A stretch of DNA of 64,000 bases from Corallococcus caeni. GTDB lineage: Bacteria > Myxococcota > Myxococcia > Myxococcales > Myxococcaceae. The translations under genes and the position numbers were made by a program. The stretch is taken from positions 248,001-312,000 of the forward strand of contig NZ_BTTW01000004.1 of assembly GCF_036245865.1 (NCBI RefSeq), given 5' to 3'. Below are positions 38,001 to 46,647 of the stretch, in pieces (position 1 is the stretch's first letter; the number at the start of each line of letters is the position of its first letter). The notes beneath the pieces were generated by a model. It ran no database searches and was not told where the DNA came from. It saw only the letters and a list, made by a program, of their open reading frames with translations.

Positions 38001-41000
38001 ACCGCGAGCATCGCCATGCCCTCCTCAGGCATGGCCGCGGTGGAGCCTTCTCCCGGGCGCCGCACGTGGGCGCTGCCCACGAGCACCAGCTCGAACCCAC
38101 TGTCCAGCAGGGCCCGCGAGGCCCGCAGTGACGCGGCCAGCGTGTGGGCCCCCGCGTCCACCACGAAGTTCGGCCCCTTGGTGTCCAGTGCTCCCGCCAC
38201 CCGCCCCGGCGTGACGTTGGGCATCATCCCCTGGAGCGTGTAGGGCCCGGAGGGCCGCAGCGCGCCCACCGCCGCATGCAGTCGGTCCACCAGCGGCAGG
38301 AGTCGTGCGGACTCCGGCGATCTCTGGACGTGCTCGCGCAACCTGCGCCGCGTGGAGTCCGCCAGCACGCGCTGCGTGGCCTCCACGCCCCGGCGCGTCT
38401 TTCCCTCCAGCCCCAGGACGATGGCCGTCCCCGTCCTCAGCGAATCAAAGGCCCCGAGCTTCTTCACCACGTCGCTCGCGACGATGAGCCCCAGGTGCTG
38501 CGTGAGGTCCATGTCCTCGGTGATGTCCGGCAACAGCCGCACGGACGCGGGCAGCCGCAGGCCCCGGGCGTCGAAGCGCGCCTCCGGGAACATCCCCTCC
38601 GCGGCCACCACCACCAGTTCGTGACCCGCCGTGGGCACGGCCCGAGCGCGCGGCGCGACCGTGCCGCCCCGGTACTCCTCCAGCACCAGGTGCGCGTTCG
38701 TGCCGCCAAAGCCGAAGCCATTCGTGGCGGCCCGGCGGGGATCCATCCCATTCTCCGGCCACGGCTGCTCCCGCGTGCTCACCTCGAAGTCCGGCCCGAG
38801 CGCTCGCAGCCCCGCGCCCGGACGATCGAAGTGGGACTGCGGCGGGAAGCTCCGGTGCTCCAGGGCCTTGCACAGCTTGATGACCGAAGCCGCCCCCGCG
38901 GCCCAGCCGACATGGCCGATCAGCGCCTTCACGCTGGCGAGCTGGAGGCCCTTGCGCTTGCCGCCGAAGACGCGGCCGATCGACTGCAACTCCGTAGTGT
39001 CACCGGCCGGCGTGGCCGTGCCGTGCGCCTCGATGTACTGGATGGACGAAGGCTCGACGCCCGCCGCCGCGTAGCACGCCTCCATCGCGGCCACCTGACC
39101 CTCCGCGCGAGGGACGTTGGCGGAGCTGCTGCGCCCGTCGCTGGAGAGCCCCGCGCCCCGGATGACTGCGTGGACCCGCAGCCCCTTGGACACGGCGTCC
39201 TCCAGGCGCATCAGGCCGACCACGCCAGCGCCCTCGCCGAAGATGACGCCATCCGCGCGCTCATCGAAGGGCCGGCTCCCCGTCGCGGAGAGCCCCTTGA
39301 ACTGCGAGAACAGGCAGCTGTTGCCCGGGCCCGGAGAGAACACTCCACCCGCGAGCACCAGGTCGGCCTCGTCGCGCTCCAGCGCCTTCATCCCCAACGC
39401 GATGGCGTAGAGCGACGAAGCACAGGCCGCATCCAGCAGCATTGTGGACACGCCCGCACCCACCACGTCCGTCACCACCGCCTGGAGCGTGGGGTGCGGC
39501 GCGAGCTCGGCGGACGTGGCGCTGACCCCCAGCGCCTCACGCATCAGCGCGGAGAACTCCAGCGCCGTCTCACCTCGTGCGCGCAGCAGGGCCTCGCCCG
39601 CCTCCAGGCACAACGCGTCGTCGTACTCGGGAGAGCCGTCCGCGGTGGAGCCGAGCAGACACTGGATCCGTCCGGGCGCACGCGGCGCCCTGGACCGCAG
39701 GGACTCCATCGCCTGGGTGAGCGCGATCGCCAGCAGTTGCTGCTCGCGCCCATAGCGCTGGAAGCGGTCCGGCTGGATGCCCGGGGGCGGGACGAGGTCC
39801 GTGTCCAGGACCCGCCCGGTGAGCAGCGTGTACGTGCGGTCCGGAGTCACCGCCGGACCCATGAAGTCCACGACCTGGTCGGGGTGGCTCAGGCCCGTGT
39901 CGACGATGCCGCTGATGCCCCGCTGGATGTTCCTCCAGTACGTCTCCGGATCCTTCGCGCCACCCGGAAGCATGCAGCCCAGGGACACCACCGCGATGGC
40001 CGGAGCCACGGTCTCCGCGTCCCGAACAACAGGCGACGCGGCTGGCGGGGTCACGGGCAGCGCACGGTCCAGCGACGTCAGCGCCACGGACGTGTCCGAG
40101 GGGAGGATCCGCTGGACGATGCGCGTGAGCCGTCCCGCCGTGCCGCAGTCAACGAACCGGGTGCAGCCCGCGCCCACCAGCGCCTCCACCGCGCCCGGGA
40201 AGTCGAAGGGACGCACCAGGTGGGACGCGAGCGCCCCCGCCAGCTCGGACCGGCCACCTCCGTACGCCTTCCGCTCGATGGGCGAATAGATGGGCCCCCG
40301 CGCCGGATGAACGTCGAGGTCCGCGAGGCTCGCGCGGAACGCGGCGACCGCGGGCGCCAGGCTCGGGTGGTGGAACGGGTACCGGCTGGAGATGAAGGTG
40401 AAGCCCTTGCCGTGCCGTTCCAGGAACGCGCGCAGCTGCTCCAACTGCTCACGAGGCCCCGCGACCACGGTCTGCCGCGAGTGATTGCGGCCCGCGACCT
40501 CCAGGCTCCGCGCGCCACTCTCCGCCACGGCCCGCACGGTCTCAGGCTCCGACAGCGCGACCGCCGCGAGCGTCCCCAGGTCGTCCCGCACCGTCTGGAG
40601 CGCCCGGATGCGGCGGCACACCACCTCCGCGCCCGTGCGCAGGTCCAGCGCACCGGCCGCGGTCATCGCCGCGATCTCCCCGAAGCTGTGCCCCACGAAC
40701 ACGTCCGGCCGCGTGCCCTGCCGCTCCATCCACCGCGCCCCCAGCACTCCGGACAGGAAGATGCCGAGCTGATCCAACAGCGGCGACGCGTCCAGCGCCC
40801 GGCCCACCTGGGCGACGTCCTCCGCCGCGAGCAGCGGCGCCACGTCGATGCCCTGGGAACGGCACGCCTCCGCCACCGCCCCCAGCTCCTCCCGCAGCTC
40901 CGGCTGGAGCGCCTTCAACTGGAGGAAGAGGGCCGGCTCGAACGTGCCCTGTCCCGCGAACAGGAACGCCGTGGCGTTGGTGGGCAACGCGAGCCCCGGC

Positions 41001-41569
41001 TCGGGAAGGCGGACCGTGCGGGAGACCCCGCGCGGAGCGGTGTCCGCCAGCAGGGTCCTCGCCAGCTCACGCACGGCTTGCGGGAACAGCGCCTGGACGC
41101 CCGCGCCTCCCTGCAAGGCGAGGTCGCGGAAGCTCTTCGCGCCCGCCGGCTCGTGGAGGGCCGCCAGGGATTCGAAGCTTCGCTGGAAGGACTCCGGGAA
41201 GGCGCGCAGCACGCCCTGCCGGTCCGCGCAGAGCACGGTCTGGTAGCCGCAGGCCACCGGCGTGCCGTCGCTCTTCAACGTGCGGAAGCAGAAGCGCAGG
41301 GACACCTCGCCCCGCTCCTCCAGCGACGTCAGCACCACCAGCCGGTCCCCCAGCGCCGCCGGGGCGAGGTTGCGCGAATAGCCCTCGTAGGTGAGCAGCA
41401 GCACCTGGTCGAAGTCGCGCCGGAACTCGGGCACCTCGAAGGCGTGCGGGCTGAAGAGCAGGTGCTCCCGGCCGGCGCACTGGAACTTGAAGTTGGTGAG
41501 GAAGTGATGGCTCCCGTAGGCCATCGTGTCATCGAAGTGGATGTCGTACGGGACGGCGAAGAAGTCCAT
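35099..41569 (-). CDS. Iterative PUFA/Hgl-type synthase: hotdog-AT-KS-CLF-KR-DH
   Basis: A 2156-residue multidomain enzyme with no signal peptide. Order: a hotdog thioesterase-like domain (about 1-130; FDDTMAYGSHHFL); acyltransferase (about 200-490; GHSFGE with Ser295); ketosynthase (about 525-965; Cys716 in DAACASS, His849, His886); a KS-like chain-length-factor region (about 985-1260) where the Cys is replaced (DAGAHT, Ala1141); a reductase-like half-domain; ketoreductase (about 1580-1820; LLTGGGRGVTA); and dehydratase (about 1890-2156; H1898xxxGxxxxP). It has no ACP of its own and none follows the KS. The carriers are on the adjacent gene. Residues about 1278-1330 are encoded by two inserted palindromes. 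Confidence 0.85.
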   Translation of the reverse strand: MDFFAVPYDIHFDDTMAYGSHHFLTNFKFQCAGREHLLFSPHAFEVPEFRRDFDQVLLLTYEGYSRNLAPAALGDRLVVLTSLEERGEVSLRFCFRTLKSDGTPVACGYQTVLCADRQGVLRAFPESFQRSFESLAALHEPAGAKSFRDLALQGGAGVQALFPQAVRELARTLLADTAPRGVSRTVRLPEPGLALPTNATAFLFAGQGTFEPALFLQLKALQPELREELGAVAEACRSQGIDVAPLLAAEDVAQVGRALDASPLLDQLGIFLSGVLGARWMERQGTRPDVFVGHSFGEIAAMTAAGALDLRTGAEVVCRRIRALQTVRDDLGTLAAVALSEPETVRAVAESGARSLEVAGRNHSRQTVVAGPREQLEQLRAFLERHGKGFTFISSRYPFHHPSLAPAVAAFRASLADLDVHPARGPIYSPIERKAYGGGRSELAGALASHLVRPFDFPGAVEALVGAGCTRFVDCGTAGRLTRIVQRILPSDTSVALTSLDRALPVTPPAASPVVRDAETVAPAIAVVSLGCMLPGGAKDPETYWRNIQRGISGIVDTGLSHPDQVVDFMGPAVTPDRTYTLLTGRVLDTDLVPPPGIQPDRFQRYGREQQLLAIALTQAMESLRSRAPRAPGRIQCLLGSTADGSPEYDDALCLEAGEALLRARGETALEFSALMREALGVSATSAELAPHPTLQAVVTDVVGAGVSTMLLDAACASSLYAIALGMKALERDEADLVLAGGVFSPGPGNSCLFSQFKGLSATGSRPFDERADGVIFGEGAGVVGLMRLEDAVSKGLRVHAVIRGAGLSSDGRSSSANVPRAEGQVAAMEACYAAAGVEPSSIQYIEAHGTATPAGDTTELQSIGRVFGGKRKGLQLASVKALIGHVGWAAGAASVIKLCKALEHRSFPPQSHFDRPGAGLRALGPDFEVSTREQPWPENGMDPRRAATNGFGFGGTNAHLVLEEYRGGTVAPRARAVPTAGHELVVVAAEGMFPEARFDARGLRLPASVRLLPDITEDMDLTQHLGLIVASDVVKKLGAFDSLRTGTAIVLGLEGKTRRGVEATQRVLADSTRRRLREHVQRSPESARLLPLVDRLHAAVGALRPSGPYTLQGMMPNVTPGRVAGALDTKGPNFVVDAGAHTLAASLRASRALLDSGFELVLVGSAHVRRPGEGSTAAMPEEGMAMLAVTTAEKAEARGLKPLCHLRMSEEAGSGPGVTLPPHSAQEAQEVLRAVRAASEGLATTLRFHPEAATGTRLVVQLRPGISAQPGAPAAAHLTNLSDSRTGLENRKLPLTVPVGPASAPAVAGGLPVLPSNGNWSDSRTSLDDHAGQEAADGFDHSAPIRYHAPVLVERPAPVTGPSALRGRRVLFIAQDESLARELAAQAHEACGPEFRIVHAGASDAASRIHGIDLTREETAESGLAALGFEPQVIVSVCRMAFDASESSVVADTALRHEALELLFLSARRAYAGLTAGTVTLASLCIGGIGPRRTLHPVTGLFAGLLKSLGREVPAHGIRAIATTPLPLLTALGHVASELGTGDDTAPVEVCFDGSVRCVRLLQPTEVPARPATTLDSRSVVLLTGGGRGVTAVLAGALLKRYGCKVVLLGRSDPSDAPERVLQARDEELGTVEREFYASELARDPSVRMPALRARFERHLAVRELRATLDGLTRLPGQMTYRAADVTRPEEVDRVVEALLREHGRLDLVVHGAGTQVSKKLHRRRLTELRSTLDTKLLGLRNLREACARRLPAPVPFHVLTSAFSYIGNDGQADYGAANEALDRLCAWVSDARQDVQWCSVGWLAWDGIGMTRGSEYRVLGASRRLRGIRADEGEALFLQLVDGQPVQPINVQLTESERAFYGLEVLAPPPPTPEPPRPSRRELTVNAASIPCLEDHLVRGTPTLPGAWALDLMFQAALDDARPELRTVTIEDIRFSRFIRVKPGGQQSLRAECTPLTDAPGRHSVQVKLTGDIVHASGVVLERDLVYAEARFTLTAEPPRTSPQLEAARASGHGVSVHDPHCATGSPIELRRMFDCLEEIRLEQDARFARLGLPEVSQQAGHGVPALVLDAALRLSAMHVAGVSNDVFAPVGVQRATFDRDLVSHDARAPRRLTLKALAPRVEGELLQCGTVAAHDEAGRLRMLVEGGIARPMA
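37588..37612. repeat. Palindromic element, type B, inside the synthase gene
   Basis: A perfect palindrome: arm AACTGGTCCGAC, one central base, arm GTCGGACCAGTT. It is translated in frame as part of NWSDSRTSLDD. The left flank GTGGTCGTCC is shared with the type B copy at 60856. Confidence 0.9.
37705..37729. repeat. Palindromic element, type A, inside the synthase gene
   Basis: A perfect palindrome: arm AACCTGTCCGAC, one central base, arm GTCGGACAGGTT. It is translated in frame as part of NLSDSRTGLENR. Its right flank TTCGTGAGGTGCGCCGCCG is nearly identical to that of the type B copy at 60856. Confidence 0.9.
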
Positions 41570-41596
41570 GGTGGTGGCTCCGGAAAGAGGAACGGA

Positions 41597-43099
41597 TCAG
41601 GACGCGCGAGCGGCCGGCAGCAGGCCGTCCACGGTCCCGGAGAGGCCGGCGTCCACCACCCAGATGGCGCCATTCACGCGCTGGGTCTTCGGCCCCAGCA
41701 GCAGCTCGGTCACGTCCGCGACGTCGTCCGCGGTGCACAGCCGTCCACCGGGCGTGGCGGACTCCCAGCGCGCGACGCGCTCGGGTGCGTCCGGGAACAT
41801 GCCCAGCAGGTCCCCGTGCACGGGCCCCGCGGACACGCAGTTGGTGCGGATGCCCTCCGGCGCCAGCTCCGCGGCCAGGTAGCGCGTGAGCGACTCCACG
41901 CCCGCCTTCACCACGCCCTGGCAACCCAGGTCGTGCATGTACCGCTGGGACATGGACGTGGACATGGTGACGATGCTCCCGCCCCCGCGCGCGGCCATCA
42001 GCGGACGGGCGCGCATCGCGCACTCATACGTGCCGGTGATGCAGGTGCGGAACGCCTTGTCCCAGTCCCGGGGCGCGATGCGGTCGAACGGACCGATGAG
42101 CCCGTTGGACGCATTGCACACGAGCAGGTCGAGCCCGCCCAACTGCTCGCGGATCGCGGAGAACATCCGCTCCAGGTGCTCCTCCTGCGCGACGGAGCCC
42201 CACAGGTGGAGCGCCTTGCCGCCCGCGTCCACGATGTCCCGCGCCGTCTTCTCCCCGTCCTCGCGGGAGTGGAACGAGTTGACGACCACCGTCGCCCCCG
42301 CGCGCGCCAGCCGCGTCGCGATGACGCGGCCAATGCCCTTCCCCGAACCCGTGACGAGCGCGACCTTCCCCGCGAAGGTCGGCTCCGTGCGCGACGGGAC
42401 CGGCGCGGCGTGGACGGGGGCGCGAGGCTTGACCTCCGGAACGGCCGACGTGGACGGAGTGGACGGCAACAGCGCGCGGGCCGCGTCGGCGATGGCGGCC
42501 ATCGTGCGCAGGCGCTGCGAGGGCTTCGGAGCGTCACCCAGGCCCAGTTCCTTCATGAGCACGGCCATCACCTCCGCCTGCTTCACGGAGTCGATGCCCA
42601 GCTCGTCCTCCAGGTCCGCGTGCGGCGTGAGCAGGTCTTCCGGATAGCGCGTCACGCGCGCGAACACGGCGCGCACGCGCGGCAGGAGGTCCGCGGCGCC
42701 AGGGCCCGCCTTCGCTTCCACGACAGCGGGCACGGAAGCGACGGGCGCCACCTGCAGCTGCACGGATGCGACAGGCGTCACCTGCGGCTGCGCGGGCGCG
42801 ACGTGGAGCGACGGCTTCGGTGCCGTGCCCAGCGCCTCCGTCACCGCCTCCGCGATGGCGCCGAGCGTGCGCGCCTTCCCGTTGCGCGGCAGCCGGTCCG
42901 GCGGCAGGTGGAACTCGCGCGCGATGACGGCCGCGATCTCCGCGAGCTTCACGGAGTCGATGCCCAGTTCATCCTCGAGCTGCGCGTGCTCCGTCAGGAT
43001 GTCGAGCGGATAGCGGGTGACGGACGCGGCGCACTGACGCACCTGCTCGAGGATGGTCGACGACGCGGTGACGCTCTGCTGCGATGAATGTGCGGACAT
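41597..43099 (-). CDS. Tandem acyl carrier protein fused to a short-chain reductase
   Basis: A 500-residue protein starting MSAHSSQQSVTAS. Two ACP domains (about 15-90 and 135-215) each carry the phosphopantetheine Ser in DELGIDSVK, the wording seen in PUFA-synthase ACPs. An Ala/Pro/Val linker separates them. The C-terminal SDR (about 250-495) has GSGKGIGR and looks like FabI/FabL-type enoyl reductases or FabG; its active-site region reads MSTSMSQRYMHDLGCQG. It begins the operon and supplies the carriers missing from the next gene 27 bases downstream. The SDR may be the missing enoyl reductase, but that is inference. Confidence 0.8.
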   Translation of the reverse strand: MSAHSSQQSVTASSTILEQVRQCAASVTRYPLDILTEHAQLEDELGIDSVKLAEIAAVIAREFHLPPDRLPRNGKARTLGAIAEAVTEALGTAPKPSLHVAPAQPQVTPVASVQLQVAPVASVPAVVEAKAGPGAADLLPRVRAVFARVTRYPEDLLTPHADLEDELGIDSVKQAEVMAVLMKELGLGDAPKPSQRLRTMAAIADAARALLPSTPSTSAVPEVKPRAPVHAAPVPSRTEPTFAGKVALVTGSGKGIGRVIATRLARAGATVVVNSFHSREDGEKTARDIVDAGGKALHLWGSVAQEEHLERMFSAIREQLGGLDLLVCNASNGLIGPFDRIAPRDWDKAFRTCITGTYECAMRARPLMAARGGGSIVTMSTSMSQRYMHDLGCQGVVKAGVESLTRYLAAELAPEGIRTNCVSAGPVHGDLLGMFPDAPERVARWESATPGGRLCTADDVADVTELLLGPKTQRVNGAIWVVDAGLSGTVDGLLPAARAS

Positions 43100-43157
43100 G
43101 ATGGCCCCTGCCGGTTCAATGCTTGGCGGGGCGCAATGTGCAGGTGGGGTCTGACAC

Positions 43158-43172
43158 GTCACGCGACGTGAC
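43158..43172. promoter_or_regulatory. Palindrome upstream of the lipid-synthase operon
   Basis: GTCACG, three bases, CGTGAC, centred about 65 bases before the start of the ACP-reductase gene. Its place in the only sizeable gap upstream of the operon makes it a candidate operator. No convincing -35/-10 pair was found. Confidence 0.35.
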
Positions 43173-43190
43173 AAACACAGCACGCAGCAA

Positions 43191-43742
43191 TCATAGATGC
43201 GGGGAGGACACGTCGCGCGCGGGAATACGCGCGTCCTGTTCGCGTGCCTCGCGAGCACGCCGCCACCCGAGCCACAGGGGAATGAAAAGCGAGGGCAGCG
43301 TGAGCAGATCCGTGATGTCCACCGTGTGCTGCGTGGGCCGGACAGGAGGAATGCGCACGCCCGCGAGCCAGGCCCGCAGCGCGTAGAAGGGCCACTGCAG
43401 CGCGCCCAGCGCCCAGCGCCACGCATTCCCCGCGTCGGGTGAAAGCTTCGTGGCGGCGAAGCACAGCCCCGTCAGCACGACCGCGCCCACGAGCACCGCG
43501 AACGACGGGCGGAACTCCCGAGCACGGAGGCGGGACGCCTGCTCCCACAGCGCCTGGAGGAGCACCGGGAACATCGCGAGCCCGGCGACGTCGGAGAGCT
43601 TCCCCGTCCACCACGACGGCCAGCGCGCCTTGAACACATGGTCGTTCAGGACGAGCAGCAACACCGACACCAGCACCCAGGGGTGCAGCAGGCCGCTGCC
43701 CGGAAAGGGCCTGGGCCCGGCGGATGTCATGCCCACGCGCAT
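43191..43742 (-). CDS. Multi-span membrane protein of unknown function
   Basis: A 183-residue protein starting MRVGMTSAGP; a second Met four codons on is possible and neither has a strong ribosome site. There are four hydrophobic stretches: about 20-33, 52-65, 82-100 and 150-167, with conserved-looking polar turns WWTGKLSDVAGLA and TKLSPDAGNAWRW. The Asp residues in helices 2 and 3 could be functional. It lies 91 bases upstream of the lipid-synthase operon on the same strand, so it may or may not be cotranscribed. No family recognised. Confidence 0.55.
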   Translation of the reverse strand: MRVGMTSAGPRPFPGSGLLHPWVLVSVLLLVLNDHVFKARWPSWWTGKLSDVAGLAMFPVLLQALWEQASRLRAREFRPSFAVLVGAVVLTGLCFAATKLSPDAGNAWRWALGALQWPFYALRAWLAGVRIPPVRPTQHTVDITDLLTLPSLFIPLWLGWRRAREAREQDARIPARDVSSPHL

Positions 43743-43890
43743 GCCCGGGACTGTCACACCCGCGATGGGCCCCTGGAAAGTCCCGTCATTGCGAGGACTT
43801 GGAAGGCGCGGCGGAAAATAAAAAGGCCGTGTCGATTTTCCCCGGCCCCATTCGTTGCCTGGGGGAAGGCAGCCACCAGGAGACACGACC

Positions 43891-44319
43891 ATGCGATTCA
43901 TGATCATCCGCAGGGCGGACAAGGACACGGAGGCGGGCGTCCTCCCAGACGAGAAACTGCTGGCCGCCATGACCGCCTACAACGAGGAGATGGTGAAGGC
44001 CGGCGTGATGCTCCAGGGCGAGGGGCTCCAGCCCACCAGCAAGGGCGCACGCGTGAAGTTCACGAACGGCAAGCCAACCATCATCGACGGTCCCTTCACG
44101 GAGACGAAGGAGCTCATCGCCGGCTTCAGCATCATCCAGGTGAAGTCGAGGGAAGAGGCCCTGGAGTGGCTCAAGCGCTGGCCGTCCCTGGACGCGGGCG
44201 GCAACGTGGAGCTGGAGCTGCGGCAGATCTTCGAGGCCGAGGACTTCGGCGCCGAGTTCACGCCCGAGCTGCGCGCACAGGAGGAGCGCATGCGCGAGCT
44301 GGCCGCGAAGAACCGTTAG
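43891..44319 (+). CDS. YCII-related (DGPF-type) protein
   Basis: A 142-residue protein with AGGAG before the ATG. The sequence MRFMIIRRADKDTEAG, then the motif IIDGPFTETKELIAGF and the spaced basic/acidic pattern of a ferredoxin-like fold, identify the YCII/DGPF family. Such proteins are often encoded next to ECF sigma factors, but the nearest here is 6 kb away. Biochemical role uncertain. It is upstream of, and possibly read with, the beta-lactamase-fold lipoprotein (68-base gap). Confidence 0.85.
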   Translation: MRFMIIRRADKDTEAGVLPDEKLLAAMTAYNEEMVKAGVMLQGEGLQPTSKGARVKFTNGKPTIIDGPFTETKELIAGFSIIQVKSREEALEWLKRWPSLDAGGNVELELRQIFEAEDFGAEFTPELRAQEERMRELAAKNR

Positions 44320-44387
44320 TCGCCGTGCCGTCTTCGCGTGACATACGCTGCCGCGCTTCCAGGGCCGGTGCGAAGGCGGGTGAAGCG

Positions 44388-45518
44388 ATGTTCCAGCGGA
44401 TGGCGCTGTTGCTGGTGGTGTGTCTCGCGGCGTGCGGAGGGAAGCGGCTGCCCACGGGACCGGGCTCGCCGCCGGACCGGCTCGACGACGGCTGGGCCGT
44501 GGCCTCGTTCGAGGACGCGGGCGTCCAGCGTCCCTGGTTCGACGCGCTGGAGCACGACGTGTCCGAGGGCACCTTGGAGACTCCGGACGCGGTGCTCGTC
44601 GCGCGCGGCGGCCAGCTCCTCTACGAGCGTTACTGGAACGGCTTCACGCGGGAAGACGCGCACGACCTGCGGTCCGCCACGAAGAGCGTCACGTCGCTGC
44701 TGGTGGGCATGGCGCACGAGCGCGGCGTGCTGCCGGACCTGGACGCGCCCGTGCTGCCGCTCTTGCCGCACCTGGCCCCGGTCCGGAACCCGGATCCGCG
44801 CAAGGAGCGCATCACGGTGCGCCACCTGCTCCAGATGCGTTCGGGGCTCTCGTGCGACGACTGGGACCCGGAGTCGCCCGGGAACGAGGAGCGGATGTAC
44901 GACACGGACGACTGGGCCCGCTTCATTGTGGACGTCCCCATGCGGGACGAACCCGGCACCGTGACGCGCTACTGCACGGGCGGCGTGGTGCTGCTGGGCG
45001 CGGTGCTGGAGCACGTCAGCGGCCGGACCATCGCGGACCTGTCGCGCGAGTGGCTCTTCGCGCCCATGAAGGTCCAGGACTTCACCTGGCAGCCCGCGGG
45101 TAGGAAGGGCACCGACACGGGCGGCCACCTGCGCCTGCGTCCGCGCGACTTCCTCAAGGTGGGGCAGCTGATGGTCGACGGCGGGGCGTGGCAGGGCGAG
45201 CGCCGGGTCTCCGAGGCGTGGGTGACGGAGTCCGGCAAGGCGCTGGGGCCGCTGGGCGACGCCGGCTACGGGCTCCTGTGGTGGAGCACCCGCTTCGTCA
45301 TCAACGGCAACCCGGTGGAGGTGTCCTTCGCGCGGGGCAACGGGGGCCAGTACGTCTTCGTCGCGCCCTCGCTGGGCCTCACCGCGGCCTTCACCGCCAG
45401 CCACTATAATGATGAGGCCGGCTCCGCCCTGCCCCTGGTCCTGTTTGGACGGTACGTGCTGCCGGCGGCGCTCGGGCTGGAGCGGCCGGGGGCGAGCGGC
45501 TACCGGCGCGCGCAGTAG
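44388..45518 (+). CDS. Beta-lactamase/esterase-family lipoprotein
   Basis: A 376-residue protein starting MFQRMALLLVVCLAAC; the lipobox puts the lipid anchor at Cys16. The serine beta-lactamase class C/PBP4* fold is shown by the S-x-x-K motif SATKS (about residue 102), a Tyr motif RYCTGG near 203, and the late strand FARGNGGQYVFVAP. Members act as esterases, D-aminopeptidases or carboxypeptidases rather than true resistance enzymes, and this one is anchored outside the cytoplasm. Its last 19 bases overlap the convergent Sel1 gene. Confidence 0.8.
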   Translation: MFQRMALLLVVCLAACGGKRLPTGPGSPPDRLDDGWAVASFEDAGVQRPWFDALEHDVSEGTLETPDAVLVARGGQLLYERYWNGFTREDAHDLRSATKSVTSLLVGMAHERGVLPDLDAPVLPLLPHLAPVRNPDPRKERITVRHLLQMRSGLSCDDWDPESPGNEERMYDTDDWARFIVDVPMRDEPGTVTRYCTGGVVLLGAVLEHVSGRTIADLSREWLFAPMKVQDFTWQPAGRKGTDTGGHLRLRPRDFLKVGQLMVDGGAWQGERRVSEAWVTESGKALGPLGDAGYGLLWWSTRFVINGNPVEVSFARGNGGQYVFVAPSLGLTAAFTASHYNDEAGSALPLVLFGRYVLPAALGLERPGASGYRRAQ

Positions 45519-46579
45519 TCCAGGCTTCTCCCTTCGCAGGCCTTCTGTTTCAACGCCCTGGCGCGTTCCACGTCCCGCTCCACCCCACGGCCCTTCTCAT
45601 ACAGGTCGCCAAGCCTGCCGCAGGACCCGGCGTCTCCCGAGTCACAGAGGGGGCCGAGCAGCGTGGCGGCCCGGGGAGCGTCGGCCTGGATCCCGACGCC
45701 GTCCAGGAGCATCTCCGCGAGGGTGAGGCATCCTTCCGGCAGCTTGAGCGCGCAGGACTTCTCGAACAGCGCGGCCGCCTTCGACTTGTCGTGCTTCACG
45801 ACGTGGGAGGCTCCGTCGTAGGCCATGCCCAGCTCGAAGCAGGCCCGGCCGTGGCCCCCATCACACCCCTGCTGCTTCAGGAGGTGGGCGCGCTGGTCGT
45901 CCTGCTTCACGCCACGGCCCAGGGCGTAGAGGCCGGAGAGCTCGAAGCAACCGGCGGCCGCCCCTTCCGTGCAGGCGCGTTCGAGCAGCTTCACGCCGGC
46001 GGTCACTTCCGGCCCCTCCCCGTGGCCCCCGAGCTTCAGGACGCCCAGGGTGGCGCAGCCGGAGGCGCTGCCGCCATCGCAGGCCTTCTGGGCGAACTCC
46101 GCCGCGCGCTCGTCGTTCTTGTCGGCGCCGGTGCCTTCGAAATAGAGCGTCGCGACCAGGGCGCAGCTGGGGGCGTGGGAGAGCTCGCAGCCTTTCTTGC
46201 CAAACTCCCGGGCCCGTCGGCTGTCGTGGAGCTTTCCGCCCACCTCCGCTGAAAGCGTCGCCACGCGGAAGCACGCCTCCGCGTGGTGTCCCTTGTTGCA
46301 GGCGCGCGCGTACAGTTCGGCCGGGCGGGTGAAGCTCTTCTGGGGGCTGGTATCCAGCTCCGCCTTCCGGGCCTCCTCGAAGCATGCCGAGGGGTCGTCC
46401 CTGCAGGTCGGGGCGGCAGGTGCCGGTGCCGTGGGAGCGGGAGACGTGGGTGCCGGCGGGGAGGTGCTCGGACTTGAGCAGGCAGCAAGCCAGCCTGCGA
46501 GCGCACAGACCGTGAGCACGGTGAAGCGGCGAAGCGGGCCGGGCTGTCCTCTGCCGAACGATGAAGGCATGCGCGCCAT
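45500..46579 (-). CDS. Sel1-repeat lipoprotein
   Basis: A 359-residue protein starting MARMPSSFGRGQ, selected for AGGA upstream. The lipobox LAAC is near residue 28, followed by a Pro/Ser/Thr/Ala linker. The mature part is seven or more Sel1-like repeats, e.g. ACFELGMAYDGASHVVKHDKSKAAALFEKSC, each with a Cys pair about 35 residues apart, so disulfides probably staple the repeats. Sel1 proteins are helical adaptors. Divergent from the UvrA paralogue at 46648. Confidence 0.8.
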   Translation of the reverse strand: MARMPSSFGRGQPGPLRRFTVLTVCALAGWLAACSSPSTSPPAPTSPAPTAPAPAAPTCRDDPSACFEEARKAELDTSPQKSFTRPAELYARACNKGHHAEACFRVATLSAEVGGKLHDSRRAREFGKKGCELSHAPSCALVATLYFEGTGADKNDERAAEFAQKACDGGSASGCATLGVLKLGGHGEGPEVTAGVKLLERACTEGAAAGCFELSGLYALGRGVKQDDQRAHLLKQQGCDGGHGRACFELGMAYDGASHVVKHDKSKAAALFEKSCALKLPEGCLTLAEMLLDGVGIQADAPRAATLLGPLCDSGDAGSCGRLGDLYEKGRGVERDVERARALKQKACEGRSLDYCARR

Positions 46580-46647
46580 CAAATCCTGACTCGCACTCCG
46601 TGTCACGGATGACCGGGCCCGCGGCAGTGGGCAACTTCCGCCCTGGC

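Noticed and set aside
38144-43087. A 1647-codon open frame antisense to the synthase operon
   Set aside because: It mirrors the coding bias of the real genes, is rich in Arg, Gly, His and Val without domains, and lacks a ribosome site. Very GC-rich DNA keeps such frames open by chance.
43813-43841. GGAAAAT and ATTTTCC inverted repeat upstream of the YCII gene
   Set aside because: Only 7 bp with a 15-base loop in an AT-rich promoter-like patch; could be chance.
43638-44387. N-terminal extension of the beta-lactamase-fold lipoprotein
   Set aside because: It runs through the YCII gene in another frame; the lipobox protein starts cleanly at 44388.
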